Shown here one piece after another: positions 11,647 through 21,903 of a stretch of DNA of 64,000 bases. The DNA comes from Gremmenia infestans. Lineage: Eukaryota; Ascomycota; Leotiomycetes; Helotiales; Hamatocanthoscyphaceae. Positions within the stretch are counted from its first letter, which is position 1, and each line of letters begins with the position of its first letter. The stretch covers positions 1,054,001-1,118,000 of the forward strand of contig JAFEVB010000010.1 in assembly GCA_032629725.1 (NCBI GenBank), in the 5' to 3' direction. The translations under genes and the position numbers were made by a program. The notes under the pieces were generated by a model. It was not told the origin of the DNA. It was given only the letters and a program-made list of their open reading frames with translations, and did not search any database.

Positions 11647-13701
11647 ATGAGTGAAAGTTACTCTCCGGATCCTGGAGTTGAGTCTGTGTCCGGATCTCTA
11701 CTTTCAACTGTTTTCCTTGTAAGAATTGGAACAACTTCCCATCCTATCTATGTATGTCCTAATAACCCCATGTTAGTCAGAAAGAGATCTGGGTTTGAGA
11801 ATCCCTATAAATTATGTCACATCCCCGGGAGTTTCTTTACAGGCTGCTTGCTTTCCTCGTCTAAGATATGAGGATGACAACTCTGGAGACTGTCTTTCGA
11901 ATCTACTTGCCGTTGGCTTTCGAAGGTTTGAACTCGATTTGTACTGGGATTCGGGGAGAAAAGTCTGGTCATTCTGTCCCGTTGCCATACCGGAATCTAT
12001 ACCAAACTCTACTGCACCTTCAAACGATGCATCGAGTGCAACTTTGACATCTGCATCGCTCACAGCCGCTTCTTCTGGGTTCATTCTAGAGGCAAGACAA
12101 GCTACAGGCTCTGAATCTTCCTCTACGTCTGAGACTTCGGGTTCGTCAAGTGTACTTGTGGGATCCGAACTACCTGGGATCTCTGGGACCCTTTCAAATG
12201 CATCTCCAACCTCCCTCGGGAATGCTTCTCCTACCGTTGTTGTTCTCCCAGATAGTTCCAATGATCCATTGATATCTATCGGGCCTTACGTCTGTACAAC
12301 GACTATCAATCTGTCTACCTTTACGAGTCAGATTCTGAGCTTTATTGAGCAGACTGAGAACACCTTGGACGCTACCCTTCTTTATGTGACTTTAAATATA
12401 CACGCCGCTGCTTCCGACAAATCTCCGCTCTCGAGTCCTTCGGCCCCAACACACCTCCCAGGAGCTTTGGATACCCTTAGTAGTCTCTTCTATGGAAACC
12501 TCTCCAACTACATCTACACGCCAAACAATCTCGCTTCTGATCGAGCAAACCTGAATAATTCATGGTACACTGTCCAGACGATGTATAAACCCATACAAGA
12601 CTACTACACTGTTAGAAAAAACCAATATGGTGTTGACACAACTGAGGATGGTTGGCCGGCAACGAGCTATGTTGAGTTCTCGAAAAGCAAACGACTATTG
12701 TTAGGATGGGGGCGAGTGGACCCACAAATGGATGGATACGACTTCAATGCAGACGCAGGGACAATCTTTCCCAATGGCTACATACAAGACATTCAAACAG
12801 ACGTGGTAGTAGATAGCTCAGGGGGCTTAACCAGCGGTTGCTTCATGCAAGACAACACTGACGAACTGAGTAAAATCAATTCATCCTGGGCCATCGACAC
12901 ATTCAGCTACCCAACCACACTATCAGCAAACATAACTCCTCTCCTTAACTTCACAACTAACTCTGTAGAATGCGGCATCTCCCCCTTCCTCAACGTAACC
13001 CTCCTAAATGCCACAGCCCACGACAATCCCATCCCCTACCGAAACTTCACCTACAGCACAGTCTGGTCCTGGGCCGCCAACGAGCCACGAAATTACACCT
13101 CCTCCTCCGCAAGCACCGAATCCCTCTTCCGCTGTGCAACCGCCAACATCGACCTCTCAGGCCGCTGGGTCGTAGCCGACTGTTCGCAAAAATACTACGC
13201 CGCATGTCGTGCAAGCGGCCAGCCCTACAATTGGACTATAACCACGTACCCGATCTCGTATTCCTTCGCCGAAGACGCTTGTCCAGATAATTACCGGTTC
13301 TCAGCGCCGAGAACGGCGCTGGAGAATAGTTATCTGAGCAAGGCGTTGAAGGATAATCACAGGGATTACGATGGCCATGGTGCTTGGGTTGACTTTAATA
13401 GTTTGGATTATAAGAGTTGTTGGGTTACGGGTGGGCCGAATGCTACTTGTCCTTATAGTGATAGTTTGCGTCAGCAGGATGATTTGCATGAGAGGATTAT
13501 TTTGGTATGTCTTCTCCCCTCTCCCCATACGCTTGCATCTGCTGAAGGCATTTGATATAGGTTCCTGCCATAGCAGCTACAATTGTTTTGATCGTCACGG
13601 CACTCACCATATTCGTCAAAGTAGTAGGGGGTAGAAGAGGGAGGAGGCGGTCGAGGCGGAGGGGCGGTAATGGGTTTGTGTACGAAGGTGTGCCTTCTTG
13701 A
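11647..13701 (+). CDS. mtc6: Mtc6, maintenance of telomere capping protein 6
   Basis: Three exons, 11647-11718, 11777-13504 and 13561-13701, give about 646 aa. The introns are 58 bp (GTAAGA...TTAG, branch CTAAT) and 56 bp (GTATGT...ATAG). The conserved family start LRIPINYVTSPGVSLQAACFP and the block GDCLSNLLAVGFRRFELDLYWD follow the first junction. Many NxS/T sites suggest a glycosylated lumenal region. The third exon supplies a membrane span (VPAIAATIVLIVTALTIFV) and an Arg-rich tail, so this is probably a type I membrane protein. In yeast the family is named from a genetic interaction with telomere capping; its biochemical role is unclear. The main exon is certain. The short first exon (MSESYSPDPG...) is a splice inference and lacks an obvious signal peptide, so the true N-terminus may differ. 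Confidence 0.88.
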
Positions 13702-14213
13702 CGAGGGTTAATAACGTTTGTTTCTTGCGTATATATTTTTGGATCGACTTTTTGGGTGTAGACTAAGTTTGGGGGATACGGCTTGGCATGGCTTGGAGAG
13801 AAAATCAGGCACCGGAAGGATGATGTATAAGTAGGATCAAGGTGGTGTTAATGAGGGATCGGTTTGTATCAGGATTGGTGTGTATGATCCTTTGTATATT
13901 ATTACTAATATATTTCTTGAGCAACGTCAACTTGTTCGCTCCCTTATGGACTTATTTTGTTAATAGCCTTACTTTAGCTGGAAGACTTAGTTGCATATCA
14001 CTCATCGTTCACTACGTATTTGAAAGTTAGGCTGAAAGATTTTTAAAGCCCAGTGCTAGAATGAAGAGTGTATTTTCCCTAATGCCTTGAAATTGACCCA
14101 GACTCCTCTCTAAAAGCCAGCAAGACCATTCCGTCCCAAAACCAGGCGCTGTGCTGCCAATGTCCATACAAATCCAGATCCAGCACTCCATTCGCCATTC
14201 CAAGCTAATACAT
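13702..14213. other. Convergent 3' spacer
   Basis: A 512-bp region between the stop codons of mtc6 and the membrane-protein gene on the minus strand. It should hold both 3' UTRs; I see nothing else in it. Confidence 0.5.
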
Positions 14214-15416
14214 CTAATGATGAATACCAGTCCCAACATCATTCTCACTGACCACGCTTCCAACCTCGGTCCAAGAACCAGGAGTAGAAATACCCTCGCC
14301 ATCAATACTCATAACGTCCGCATCGCTGGTGGCTCCACTTCTAGGAGCCCAGACCTCTGAGCCTGAACCAGCAAGGGATGCCGAGTCGGTGGGCGTCATG
14401 TCGCCATCTCCTGGCACAGAAAGAGGAGGGTCGCTGAACGCTGGTGAGCCGGGAACCGGTTCGTGTTGCTGTTGAGGTGTAGTGACTCCTGGAGTAACAG
14501 GAAGAGGGGAGTAGAAGCTGGTGTTTGCGTTGTCCGCCCAGGCATGGATTGAAGCATAAGCCGAGTCGTCTCTTATGCGTTCAGACATGTTGGTAAAGTT
14601 CGTCTCTTGCATCATTTCTAAGCTTGGTAGAGCGACAGGTGGGTCGGGGACGGGCTCTTCGGAGGTATCAATTAGTTGTTCGGCGATGGTGGCGGTTGTC
14701 TCGCGAGAGGGCTTGGGGTCTTCTTGTGCGCTGTAGAGGTCAGACATGACTTCCATTTTCTCGGAGGCTTCGGGGGAAATGAGGCTGGCATCGATAGCAC
14801 GCTGCTCATCCCAGTCGATGTTGTGCTCATCGCTGAACGGGTTGGCGTAGAATGAACCATGGTTTAGACCTCGAACACCGCGGCTTCGGAGACCATCGTC
14901 CGAGACGCCATTTACATCCGTGCCAGTATTGTAGACGTACGTTCCCTTCTCAGCTGCCGGGTCTTCTTGTAAGAAATCGTCAAAACTCGAAATCCGGCTT
15001 CTGTTTTCTGGTCCTTCGCCTGCCAACTTCCGCTCCTTCTCCATCTTCTCCATGTGCACAGCGTTCCAGTACATCAACTCTTCTCTCTGGCGTTTTCGGG
15101 ATTCATCATCTGCATCCACACCTGGCTCAGCACGCCCGGCACTCCCTGTGCTCTCCATGAATCCTTCTGCATCTTCAGGGCGGTTGAATCGAGGCTGTTG
15201 GGCTGTGGGGTTGATTTCATCACCTAGGGAGTGTAGGGCAACGGCAATCTTTCGGCGGACGTCTTCGGCAAATTGTCGTGCTTGAGGGGATTCGTAAACA
15301 GCAATTGCGGCCTGGGGAGTCAGTAGGTATTTTGGAATGAACAGAGATAGACTTACAGCTACAGCAACACCGACTACGATTATGGCACCTGAAACAGCAA
15401 CAGGGTGGTTAGGCAT
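14214..15416 (-). CDS. Conserved single-span membrane protein, unknown function
   Basis: Open over 400 codons, but it very likely contains a 45-bp in-frame intron (15356-15312: donor GTAAGT, branch CTGAC, acceptor CCCAG), giving exons 15416-15357 and 15311-14214 and a 385-aa protein. Splicing turns the N-terminus into one uninterrupted hydrophobic segment (AVSGAIIVVGVAVAAAIAVY), a plausible membrane anchor, followed by SPQARQFAEDVRRKIAVALH. The rest is hydrophilic and acidic. It includes a charged helix (RKRQREELMYWNAVHMEKME), a NPFSDEHNIDWDEQRAIDAS stretch and a C-terminal SWTEVGSVVSE motif. No enzymatic domain is recognisable. Such proteins recur in filamentous ascomycetes as uncharacterised; location in a membrane is inferred from the N-terminus only. 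Confidence 0.78.
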   Translation of the reverse strand: MPNHPVAVSGAIIVVGVAVAVSLSLFIPKYLLTPQAAIAVYESPQARQFAEDVRRKIAVALHSLGDEINPTAQQPRFNRPEDAEGFMESTGSAGRAEPGVDADDESRKRQREELMYWNAVHMEKMEKERKLAGEGPENRSRISSFDDFLQEDPAAEKGTYVYNTGTDVNGVSDDGLRSRGVRGLNHGSFYANPFSDEHNIDWDEQRAIDASLISPEASEKMEVMSDLYSAQEDPKPSRETTATIAEQLIDTSEEPVPDPPVALPSLEMMQETNFTNMSERIRDDSAYASIHAWADNANTSFYSPLPVTPGVTTPQQQHEPVPGSPAFSDPPLSVPGDGDMTPTDSASLAGSGSEVWAPRSGATSDADVMSIDGEGISTPGSWTEVGSVVSENDVGTGIHH

Positions 15417-17036
15417 TTTGTTCCACGATTTGGATGTAGAATAGGAAACCGAAATTCAGTGGTTATCCGTAATTTAGAATTCGACTGAAAGAAAATAGTA
15501 GTGTAAATGTTCAGGAGTTTGGATGCTTCGAGACAGAATCACTTGCGCGTACCTACCAACGCCACTCGACTCTCTGCCTGGCCGGGCTCGTGATAGGATC
15601 AGCGCGCCACTCATGGCACGGGTTTGATACTGGGAAACAAGAAAAGCTGTAGCTGACCTTTTGCGACGGGGGCAGCCATCTTGAAATGTACCGACAAGCA
15701 AAGGAGGGGATTCCAAGGGGAAAAGGTAGGTATAGTTTATGTACGAGTAGAGGTTGAGATCTATGAATGTAGGTATTTACGACGACCTGGCGCAGCAAAC
15801 CTCGGGGGTGGGGTGCTGCTCCCCCGCTACAGTAAGGAAGTGGCGTAACTAAGATAAGGGAGGAGGGATATATGATGTTATCTCCTACAAAAATAGCCTC
15901 GCGTGGACATCAAGAGTCGATAAGTGCCCTTTTTGTATCCAGCATGTATAGCACTGCCAGCGTTTCTTCATTCTTTTGTCTAAATCTCTACTCTATGGGT
16001 CGTTGCTCACTCTTTAAGATCTCGGTGGCGATGACTGCGAATCCTTCTAGCGCGGCCCTGGGTATTCATGGTTAGAGCAAGCGCTTGATGAGATATCGTT
16101 GATTTACATTTTAACATACGGAGTAGGCACGAAATAGAGAAAAGCCTTCTTACTTAATTCCTCGGGTACAATTTGTAGCAAAGTTGAAAAGGAATAAAGG
16201 TATGAGAGACTCTCCGAACCTTAGAGTCCGATATAATAAGTGCTTCCGCCCTAATATCTCCCATTGTACAAACTACCCATCTCTCGAGTAGAGCTGACAC
16301 TGTTAGTCAGCTTTGCCCCAAAATAACAAGACGCTGCTCGCAAATCTTTCCTATTAAACTTAGGTCTCGCCCTGAAGTTCATGGCCTCTTCCTTCTGCCC
16401 ACCAGTAGACCAACTATCCCCAAAGTTTGGCAGTACGAAAACGATCTTGTTTTACGGCCTTCCCCAAAAGAGAGGCGCTCGCTGCTATAACGCGTCTATA
16501 GAAAAAGCGGCACTTATTCTCATCGATTTTGATGTCCCACACCACCTGGTACATCATAAATCGGTGCCGCTTTTTCTATACATCACTAACACTTTGGCCA
16601 GTGAGGCCTGTCGTACCTTGTCTCGGAGCGACAAAGTGACTCCTTCGCATCATCTTCACCAAGCTCACCACATATCATATGCCAGGACCCCAGTCGAATG
16701 AGACAAGCTCGGAAGATTAGATTTGCAAAGGAGGATTTATGATATATGACAACAATTGTAACAAGAAGAGTTCTGGATAAATTTGGAAATACCCGGTCTG
16801 AGGCGTATGGTTATAACCTTTCATTTTGATTTGGAAAGCCAAATACGAGTAAAATAATGTATGTGGGGAGATCCTAGTCGTAGAGTGGTGACTTCCATAT
16901 ATCTGGCAATCTTAGTATCTTTTGGAGATATCAACAATACACCGAGCCCCTTATTCCAATGCTTTGATTCCTTTGCATGGTCAATCCGAAGATAATGCGA
17001 TAATTTCTGATATACCAAAAACCATGGCCTCGACTT
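15417..17036. other. Spacer with possible 5' leader intron and a hairpin
   Basis: This lies between the 5' end of the membrane-protein gene and the 3' end of the metallopeptidase gene. A minus-strand 72-bp intron-like sequence (15556-15485, GTAGGT...TTTCAG) lies just upstream of the ATG at 15416 and could be a 5' UTR intron; small ORFs around it do not resolve into a known protein. A perfect 17-bp inverted repeat sits at 16497-16580, and a TACGGAGTA copy at 16117. I see no gene. Confidence 0.45.
16497..16580. repeat. Perfect 17-bp inverted repeat (84-nt hairpin)
   Basis: The left arm 16497-16513 (TATAGAAAAAGCGGCAC) is exactly reverse-complementary to 16564-16580. Inside, TGATGT (16530-16535) pairs with ACATCA (16551-16556), so an RNA from either strand could fold into a stem with an internal loop and a second short stem. 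Transcription is not shown by the sequence. Confidence 0.95.
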
Positions 17037-17945
17037 CTAGTTTCTAGCTGTAGTTTCGATGTCCTTGGCCTCGTTGTTCGTTGGCGTAGCTGCATCTTCT
17101 CTATCCACAAGCACGCACTCATCGTCCTCCGCCTTCTTCTTTTCCTTCTCTAAAGCATTCCCGTAATCACCCCATAGCTGCTCCACTGGTCGTCCACATA
17201 TTTCCGTCCAAAACCTCTTCTCTTCGTACCTCTCAATCCGTAATTTCTCATTCAGTCGGCGAATTAGTCCTTCCCCAAATCGTTTCTCCAAATAATCCAA
17301 GAAATAGCCAGTATGTTGGTATCCAGCATCCCATTTCCCGGTAGCCTCTTTCTTCCAGTGTGGTGGGCTTAAATCGGCGTGTAATCTAACCCAGTCCGCT
17401 ATGCCTTCAATAAGTCCTCCAGGACATGTTCCTTTGGCATTGTATTGGTAGCAGTGAACCATCTCGTGGGTCAAGACGCCCATAATCTCGTGGGCCTTTC
17501 TATCATTGCTCACTGAAGAGTGGATGTAATCGAGGGAGAAGTGGATTTCCTTGTGGTCGCCGTCGAGGTCACTGCCCGTTGTATACGCAACGCCAGGCAT
17601 TGACCGCATGATGAGGGTGACGGACCGGGTTGGAGGGACAGTGGTTGTGGGCGAGTCTGGGGATTGGTAGAGCAGAGACAGGACGCTTTGAACTGCTTTC
17701 TGGAGGGCCTTGTTGGCAGTCACCGCAGTGAGGAAGGTCTGGGCTCCATCATGGTTCAGGTCACGAATTTCGAGGCGTAGTTTTGGAAGTGTAAACTTTG
17801 GTACTAACGCTGAGGCTGTAGATTCCAGATTTGAAGTCTCCATCAGCTTCTCAGGAGCTGGAATTGGAATTGTAGTAACGCGGGGTGATTGAGGAGGCAC
17901 GAAGACAAGGGTTGGTAGTGGGCTTGTTGCGGGGTGGTCTTTCAT
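17037..17945 (-). CDS. Basic secretory protein-type zinc metallopeptidase
   Basis: A single exon of 302 aa. The core (about residues 110-275) matches the basic secretory protein peptidase family (BSP, Pfam PF04450) by its conserved blocks: PGVAYTTG, EIHFSLDYI, the zinc-binding helix THEMVHCYQYN (HExxH), GGLIEGIADWVRL with a likely catalytic or ligand Glu/Asp, and KWDAGYQHTGYFLDYLEKRFG. The family contains plant defence-related and bacterial/fungal putative proteases; substrates are poorly known. No signal peptide is visible at the N-terminus (MKDHPATSPLPTLVFV), so despite the family name the protein may be intracellular. The C-terminal 40 residues are charged and probably disordered. It is divergent from stu1. 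Confidence 0.87.
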   Translation of the reverse strand: MKDHPATSPLPTLVFVPPQSPRVTTIPIPAPEKLMETSNLESTASALVPKFTLPKLRLEIRDLNHDGAQTFLTAVTANKALQKAVQSVLSLLYQSPDSPTTTVPPTRSVTLIMRSMPGVAYTTGSDLDGDHKEIHFSLDYIHSSVSNDRKAHEIMGVLTHEMVHCYQYNAKGTCPGGLIEGIADWVRLHADLSPPHWKKEATGKWDAGYQHTGYFLDYLEKRFGEGLIRRLNEKLRIERYEEKRFWTEICGRPVEQLWGDYGNALEKEKKKAEDDECVLVDREDAATPTNNEAKDIETTARN

Positions 17946-18494
17946 AGTATCATAGAATGCGGAGTTCCAGGAGGATCAATCTGAAATGTTCCTCAAAATG
18001 CGAGTAGTTATGTGTGAAGTAAGATTTAATGACTGGCAAGGAAGAGATCGAATAGAAAAAAGTAGGCAGTAATAAGTTTATGTATGGAGAAATAGGACAG
18101 GTATCTACTGTAGATTCTAGACAGAAGAGAGAACGTGCTAGTCATCCCTAGCCTAGTACCGTACCGTACCCTAAGGTAAGGTATCTAACTTTGAGCACGG
18201 ACTTACTTCAGGGATGCTGGTGTGGATATGCTAAAAGTGTACCTGCCTAAGCAACGCGACCTCAGCATATTTGTTTTGATGCGACTGATAATCCCTCAAC
18301 CTTAGACTTCCCCTCCATCCCGCCTGGTAAGTCGCAAATCTGGCCCTCAACCCTTTGCATTCACTGCATATTGTGTGATCCCTGGAACAGTCCACAGTTC
18401 ACCATTTTCAGATTCTAACTTTGCTTGTGCCCCTGAATATTTACTGACAACACATCAACAGAGGCACCTACCCACATCGCTCACCAACCTCAAG
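17946..18494. promoter_or_regulatory. Divergent promoter region metallopeptidase/stu1
   Basis: A 549-bp spacer between divergent start codons. It contains a short GTACC-type pentamer tract at 18155-18185. The right side carries the pyrimidine-rich leader of stu1. Confidence 0.5.
18155..18185. repeat. GTACC/GGTAA pentamer tract
   Basis: Degenerate tandem pentamers with GTACC units followed by AAGGT units, in non-coding DNA. Similar in style to the tracts at 4117 and 62730. Confidence 0.75.
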
Positions 18495-21400
18495 ATGGGC
18501 GAAAAGATCACCGAAGAGCAAGTTGAAAACCTGCTAGCGATACTAGGAACCGATGCCTCCAATGATGCCAAAGTTCATCAAATCAACAATGTCAAGTCCG
18601 GCATCAAACAGAACAATGTGCCGGAAGCCTGCGTATTGCCCCTCTTTGAAGCCACGCGCTCCTCGATGACCTCCCAACACGCCGCTATTGTCAATGCTGG
18701 ATTTTCTACCTTAAATCACCTCTTGACAAGATTGTCACGTCAAGAACCAAAATACATCAGTAGGGAGGCGGGGAGGACTCTTCCTCTGGTCATTGAAAAG
18801 ATGGGCGACCAGAAGGAGAAATACAGACAACTTGCGGCGCAGTGTTTAACGACATTTTGGAGAACCGTTCCTATGGACGTAGAGAGAATTGTTAAGAGTG
18901 CTGGCTTGGTAGGCAAGAATGCAAGGATGAAGGAAACCTCGATGAGTTGGATCGTACAGGTAAAGATAGTTGTCATTGGATTCGCCGTATACTGGTTCTA
19001 ACGTATATCCAACTTAGATGCACCAAGACCACGGAATGCCTTTCAAGAGTTTCGTTTCAACATTAATGGATCTGCTCGAGGACGCTGACGGTATGGTGAG
19101 AGATACAGCCAGAAATTCGGTGATTGCACTGTTTCAGTACGTTCAACGTTACCGATTTCCCTCGTCTCTACTGACTATTGCGACAGAGATGCCCCGAATG
19201 CTGCCAAATCCGATTTGAAGAAGCAATTGAAGAACTTCAATGTTCGGCCGACGATAGTTGCCGCGATCACTTCCCATCTGGCCCCAGGAGGCCCTCCCGA
19301 GAAAGTAGAACTGGACATAGAAGAAGCTCCTGCCAGACCGCAGTTTGCAAGTAGTGCCTCTTCGATGCCGTCCAGCCTTAGACCGGCAACCCCAGTGATT
19401 GAGGTGAAGGTTGAGAAAGTGGATCCAGCATATGTCAATACCTTAAGAGAATTGGAAGATAACTTCAGAGATATGTATCCATTCTTTGAAGGTAAAGAAT
19501 CCGAGGCCAATTGGTTGAAGCGAGAACGGATTTGCACGAAACTTCGCAGGCTGAACGCTGGAAACGCCCTTAGTGATTTCCATGAGGCCTTTATCGCCGG
19601 TATCAAGGGCCTTTTGGATGGTATTCTGAAGGCCGTGAACTCACTACGAACTAGTCTTTCGAAAGAAGGTTGCAGCTTGATTCAGGACCTTGCGAGGACC
19701 GCTGGCCCAGGACTTGATCCCATGGTCGAACTTCTACTCCAAAATCTCGTCAAGTTATGTGGTGGGACAAAGAAGATCAGTTCTCAAAACGGCAATGTGA
19801 CCGTTGATATCATAATTAGCAAGGTCTCGTACAATCTCCGCATCCTGCAACACATTTACTTGGCATGCCAAGATAAGAATGTTCAACCAAGGACATACGC
19901 AAGTGCATGGCTAAAGACTCTATTGAAGAAGGAGTTGCATCACAAGAATCACATTGAACATACAGGAGGTCTGGACTTAATCGAAAAGTGCATCAGGAAA
20001 GGCCTTGCGGACGCGAATCCTGGTGTCAGGGAGCACATGCGATCAACATACTGGGCATTTGCTCAAATTTGGCCTGCAAAGGCAGAAGCGTAAGTTCTCT
20101 TGACTCTTGACAAGTGTGGCAACCCCTGACAGGATCTCTAGTATCATGGACACTCTTGACGCAACCCAGCAAAAGCTTTTGCGAAATGCGCCGGATAATC
20201 CCCATTCTCCCCCCAAGAAGGCTGAGCCAGTGGCTGCTCGACCAGGTATGGGCTTCTCGAAGAGCACGACTGGACCACCAAAACCTTCTCTGAAGGAGAC
20301 TATAATGCTAGCCCAAAAAACCAAAGCCGCAATGGCCAACAAGAACCTACAAGCTAGACCTGGATCCGCGATGTCAAGTTTCTCCCCAATGCGGACAGTT
20401 TCGTCCTCTTCCAACGCTTCCACTTCTTCGGACGCACCAGTCAGAGGACCACGGCCAGAATCAACAACCACGGTCTCTCACGGCGGCCTCTCTGTGGCGC
20501 CAATGCGGAGAGCTAAAATCCGTCCTACTCCAAAGCCCGAACTTATTGCTAGACCCGCTACAGCAGGCCCGTATTCAGTTCGACGTCCAGCCCATGCACC
20601 AACCAATAGTGATACTGGCACCAGCCCCACGACCACCAGAAAAGCAATAGCGCCAAGTGCCAGTAGCCATAGTCCGCAGAGGAGACCAACACGACCCAAC
20701 ACAAGTCATTCCACTCATTCTACCCAATCCACCCTCTCAGGTCATGCACCTCAGCCTAGCCATGCAAGTCCGGCCAAAACCACGATCAGCAAAGTAGCTG
20801 CATCGCCTCGATCAAGCCCGCCTAAGCCGAGACTGGCAACCAGCAAAACAATGGGATCAAGCCCCTCAAGAGATGAGGACTTTACTATGGTGGTACCCAC
20901 TCTGACAGGTCTAGCGGAGCCTCAAGCATCCAAACCTCCTAAGATAGATTCGTCGGACGATGAAGATTTAATTACCCCGTCGAAGCCTTTGCAAGTGTAT
21001 GAAGACCCTTTCTCCAGTACAGATGACCAAACAACTCCACGGCCGACTATTACTGCACCAGTCTTAGAAGAGGTGGCCGTCAATGAAGATGCCATGAATC
21101 TAGTCAGGACTGAAATAAATGGTGTGGAGTCAATAAAGGCTCCACCGATGTCGCCAGAACGATTCAAGCAGAGCTCCCGGCTACTCGATAGCGGCATTGC
21201 TAAGATTAAGGCGAAATCGTTAGATGTACATGGTTTCCGAAAGCTGCAAGGCATGATCAGAGACAACAAGGCTGCTTGGTCGGAAGATAAATTCGACGTC
21301 TTACTTCTCGGTCTTTTCGAGTATCTGGAAGCACCCTTAGCCTCCCTCTCGCCAGAGAAGGTCCAAGATGTCAAGGCTCAGATCCTAGCTACGATCAAGC

Positions 21401-21903
21401 TAATGTACAAGAAGGAACGTGATGGTTTTCGTCCTCATGTGGTGAAGGGCCTTGAATCTATTCTCGTCACACGCAGCTGCTACGACTCCCGCGCTCACAT
21501 CGTTAGCGGTCTTGAGCTCCTCGCCGACGAGCTTGTCACTCTTTCTGAGCCCAAGCAGACAACCGCGATCATCACTACGACACTCCAGAACGAGCAGATG
21601 ACACTGGAAGGTTGCCGAACATTGAGCATGGGCCTACACGTCCTGAAAGAGATTATTGAGGCGAAGAAAGACTTTGCGCCAACTGACGGAGAGGTCAACG
21701 AGATGTGCAAGCTCGCCGCCAGATGCTTAGAAAGCTCAGAGAGTGGCGTCCGTCTGGATGCCGTACAATTATGTGTCAGTGTGAACGCTCGCATTGGCGA
21801 GAATAGATTCTGGGCTGCGCTGGGAGGCATTAAGGATGACCCGAAGAGCCTGATTACTTATTACATCGTGAAGAGGCAACGCGAGGTTGCAGCGAGTAGT
21901 TGA
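18495..21903 (+). CDS. stu1: Stu1, CLASP-family microtubule-binding protein
   Basis: Four exons, 18495-18959, 19018-19136, 19187-20089 and 20133-21903, give 1085 aa. The introns are 58, 50 and 43 bp, and all junctions keep the frame. The start MGEKITEEQVENLLAILGTD is chosen because CLASP homology begins there; the open frame extends upstream to 18375 with unrelated sequence. Residues about 1-220 and 300-540 are HEAT/TOG-like helical repeats (CLASP N-terminal domain). About 550-830 is a Ser/Pro/Thr-rich basic linker typical of microtubule-binding regions, and a C-terminal helical domain (RLLDSGIAKIKAKSLDVHGF onward) follows. Stu1 binds spindle microtubules and promotes plus-end rescue and spindle stability in mitosis. 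Length agrees with filamentous fungal orthologues. The 3' end faces a 3.2-kb gene-free region. Confidence 0.93.

Noticed and set aside
11795..11803. Apparent start of Mtc6 at 11795
   Set aside because: This position is TTG, inside the conserved segment; a spliced upstream exon is required.
15474..15798. Small ORFs upstream of the membrane-protein gene
   Set aside because: They looked like a possible small mitochondrial subunit (MAAPVAKG...), but no family match or frame-restoring intron was found; a 5' leader is more likely.
16381..16701. 106-codon ORF over the inverted repeat
   Set aside because: Its sequence is partly the hairpin itself and has no family features.
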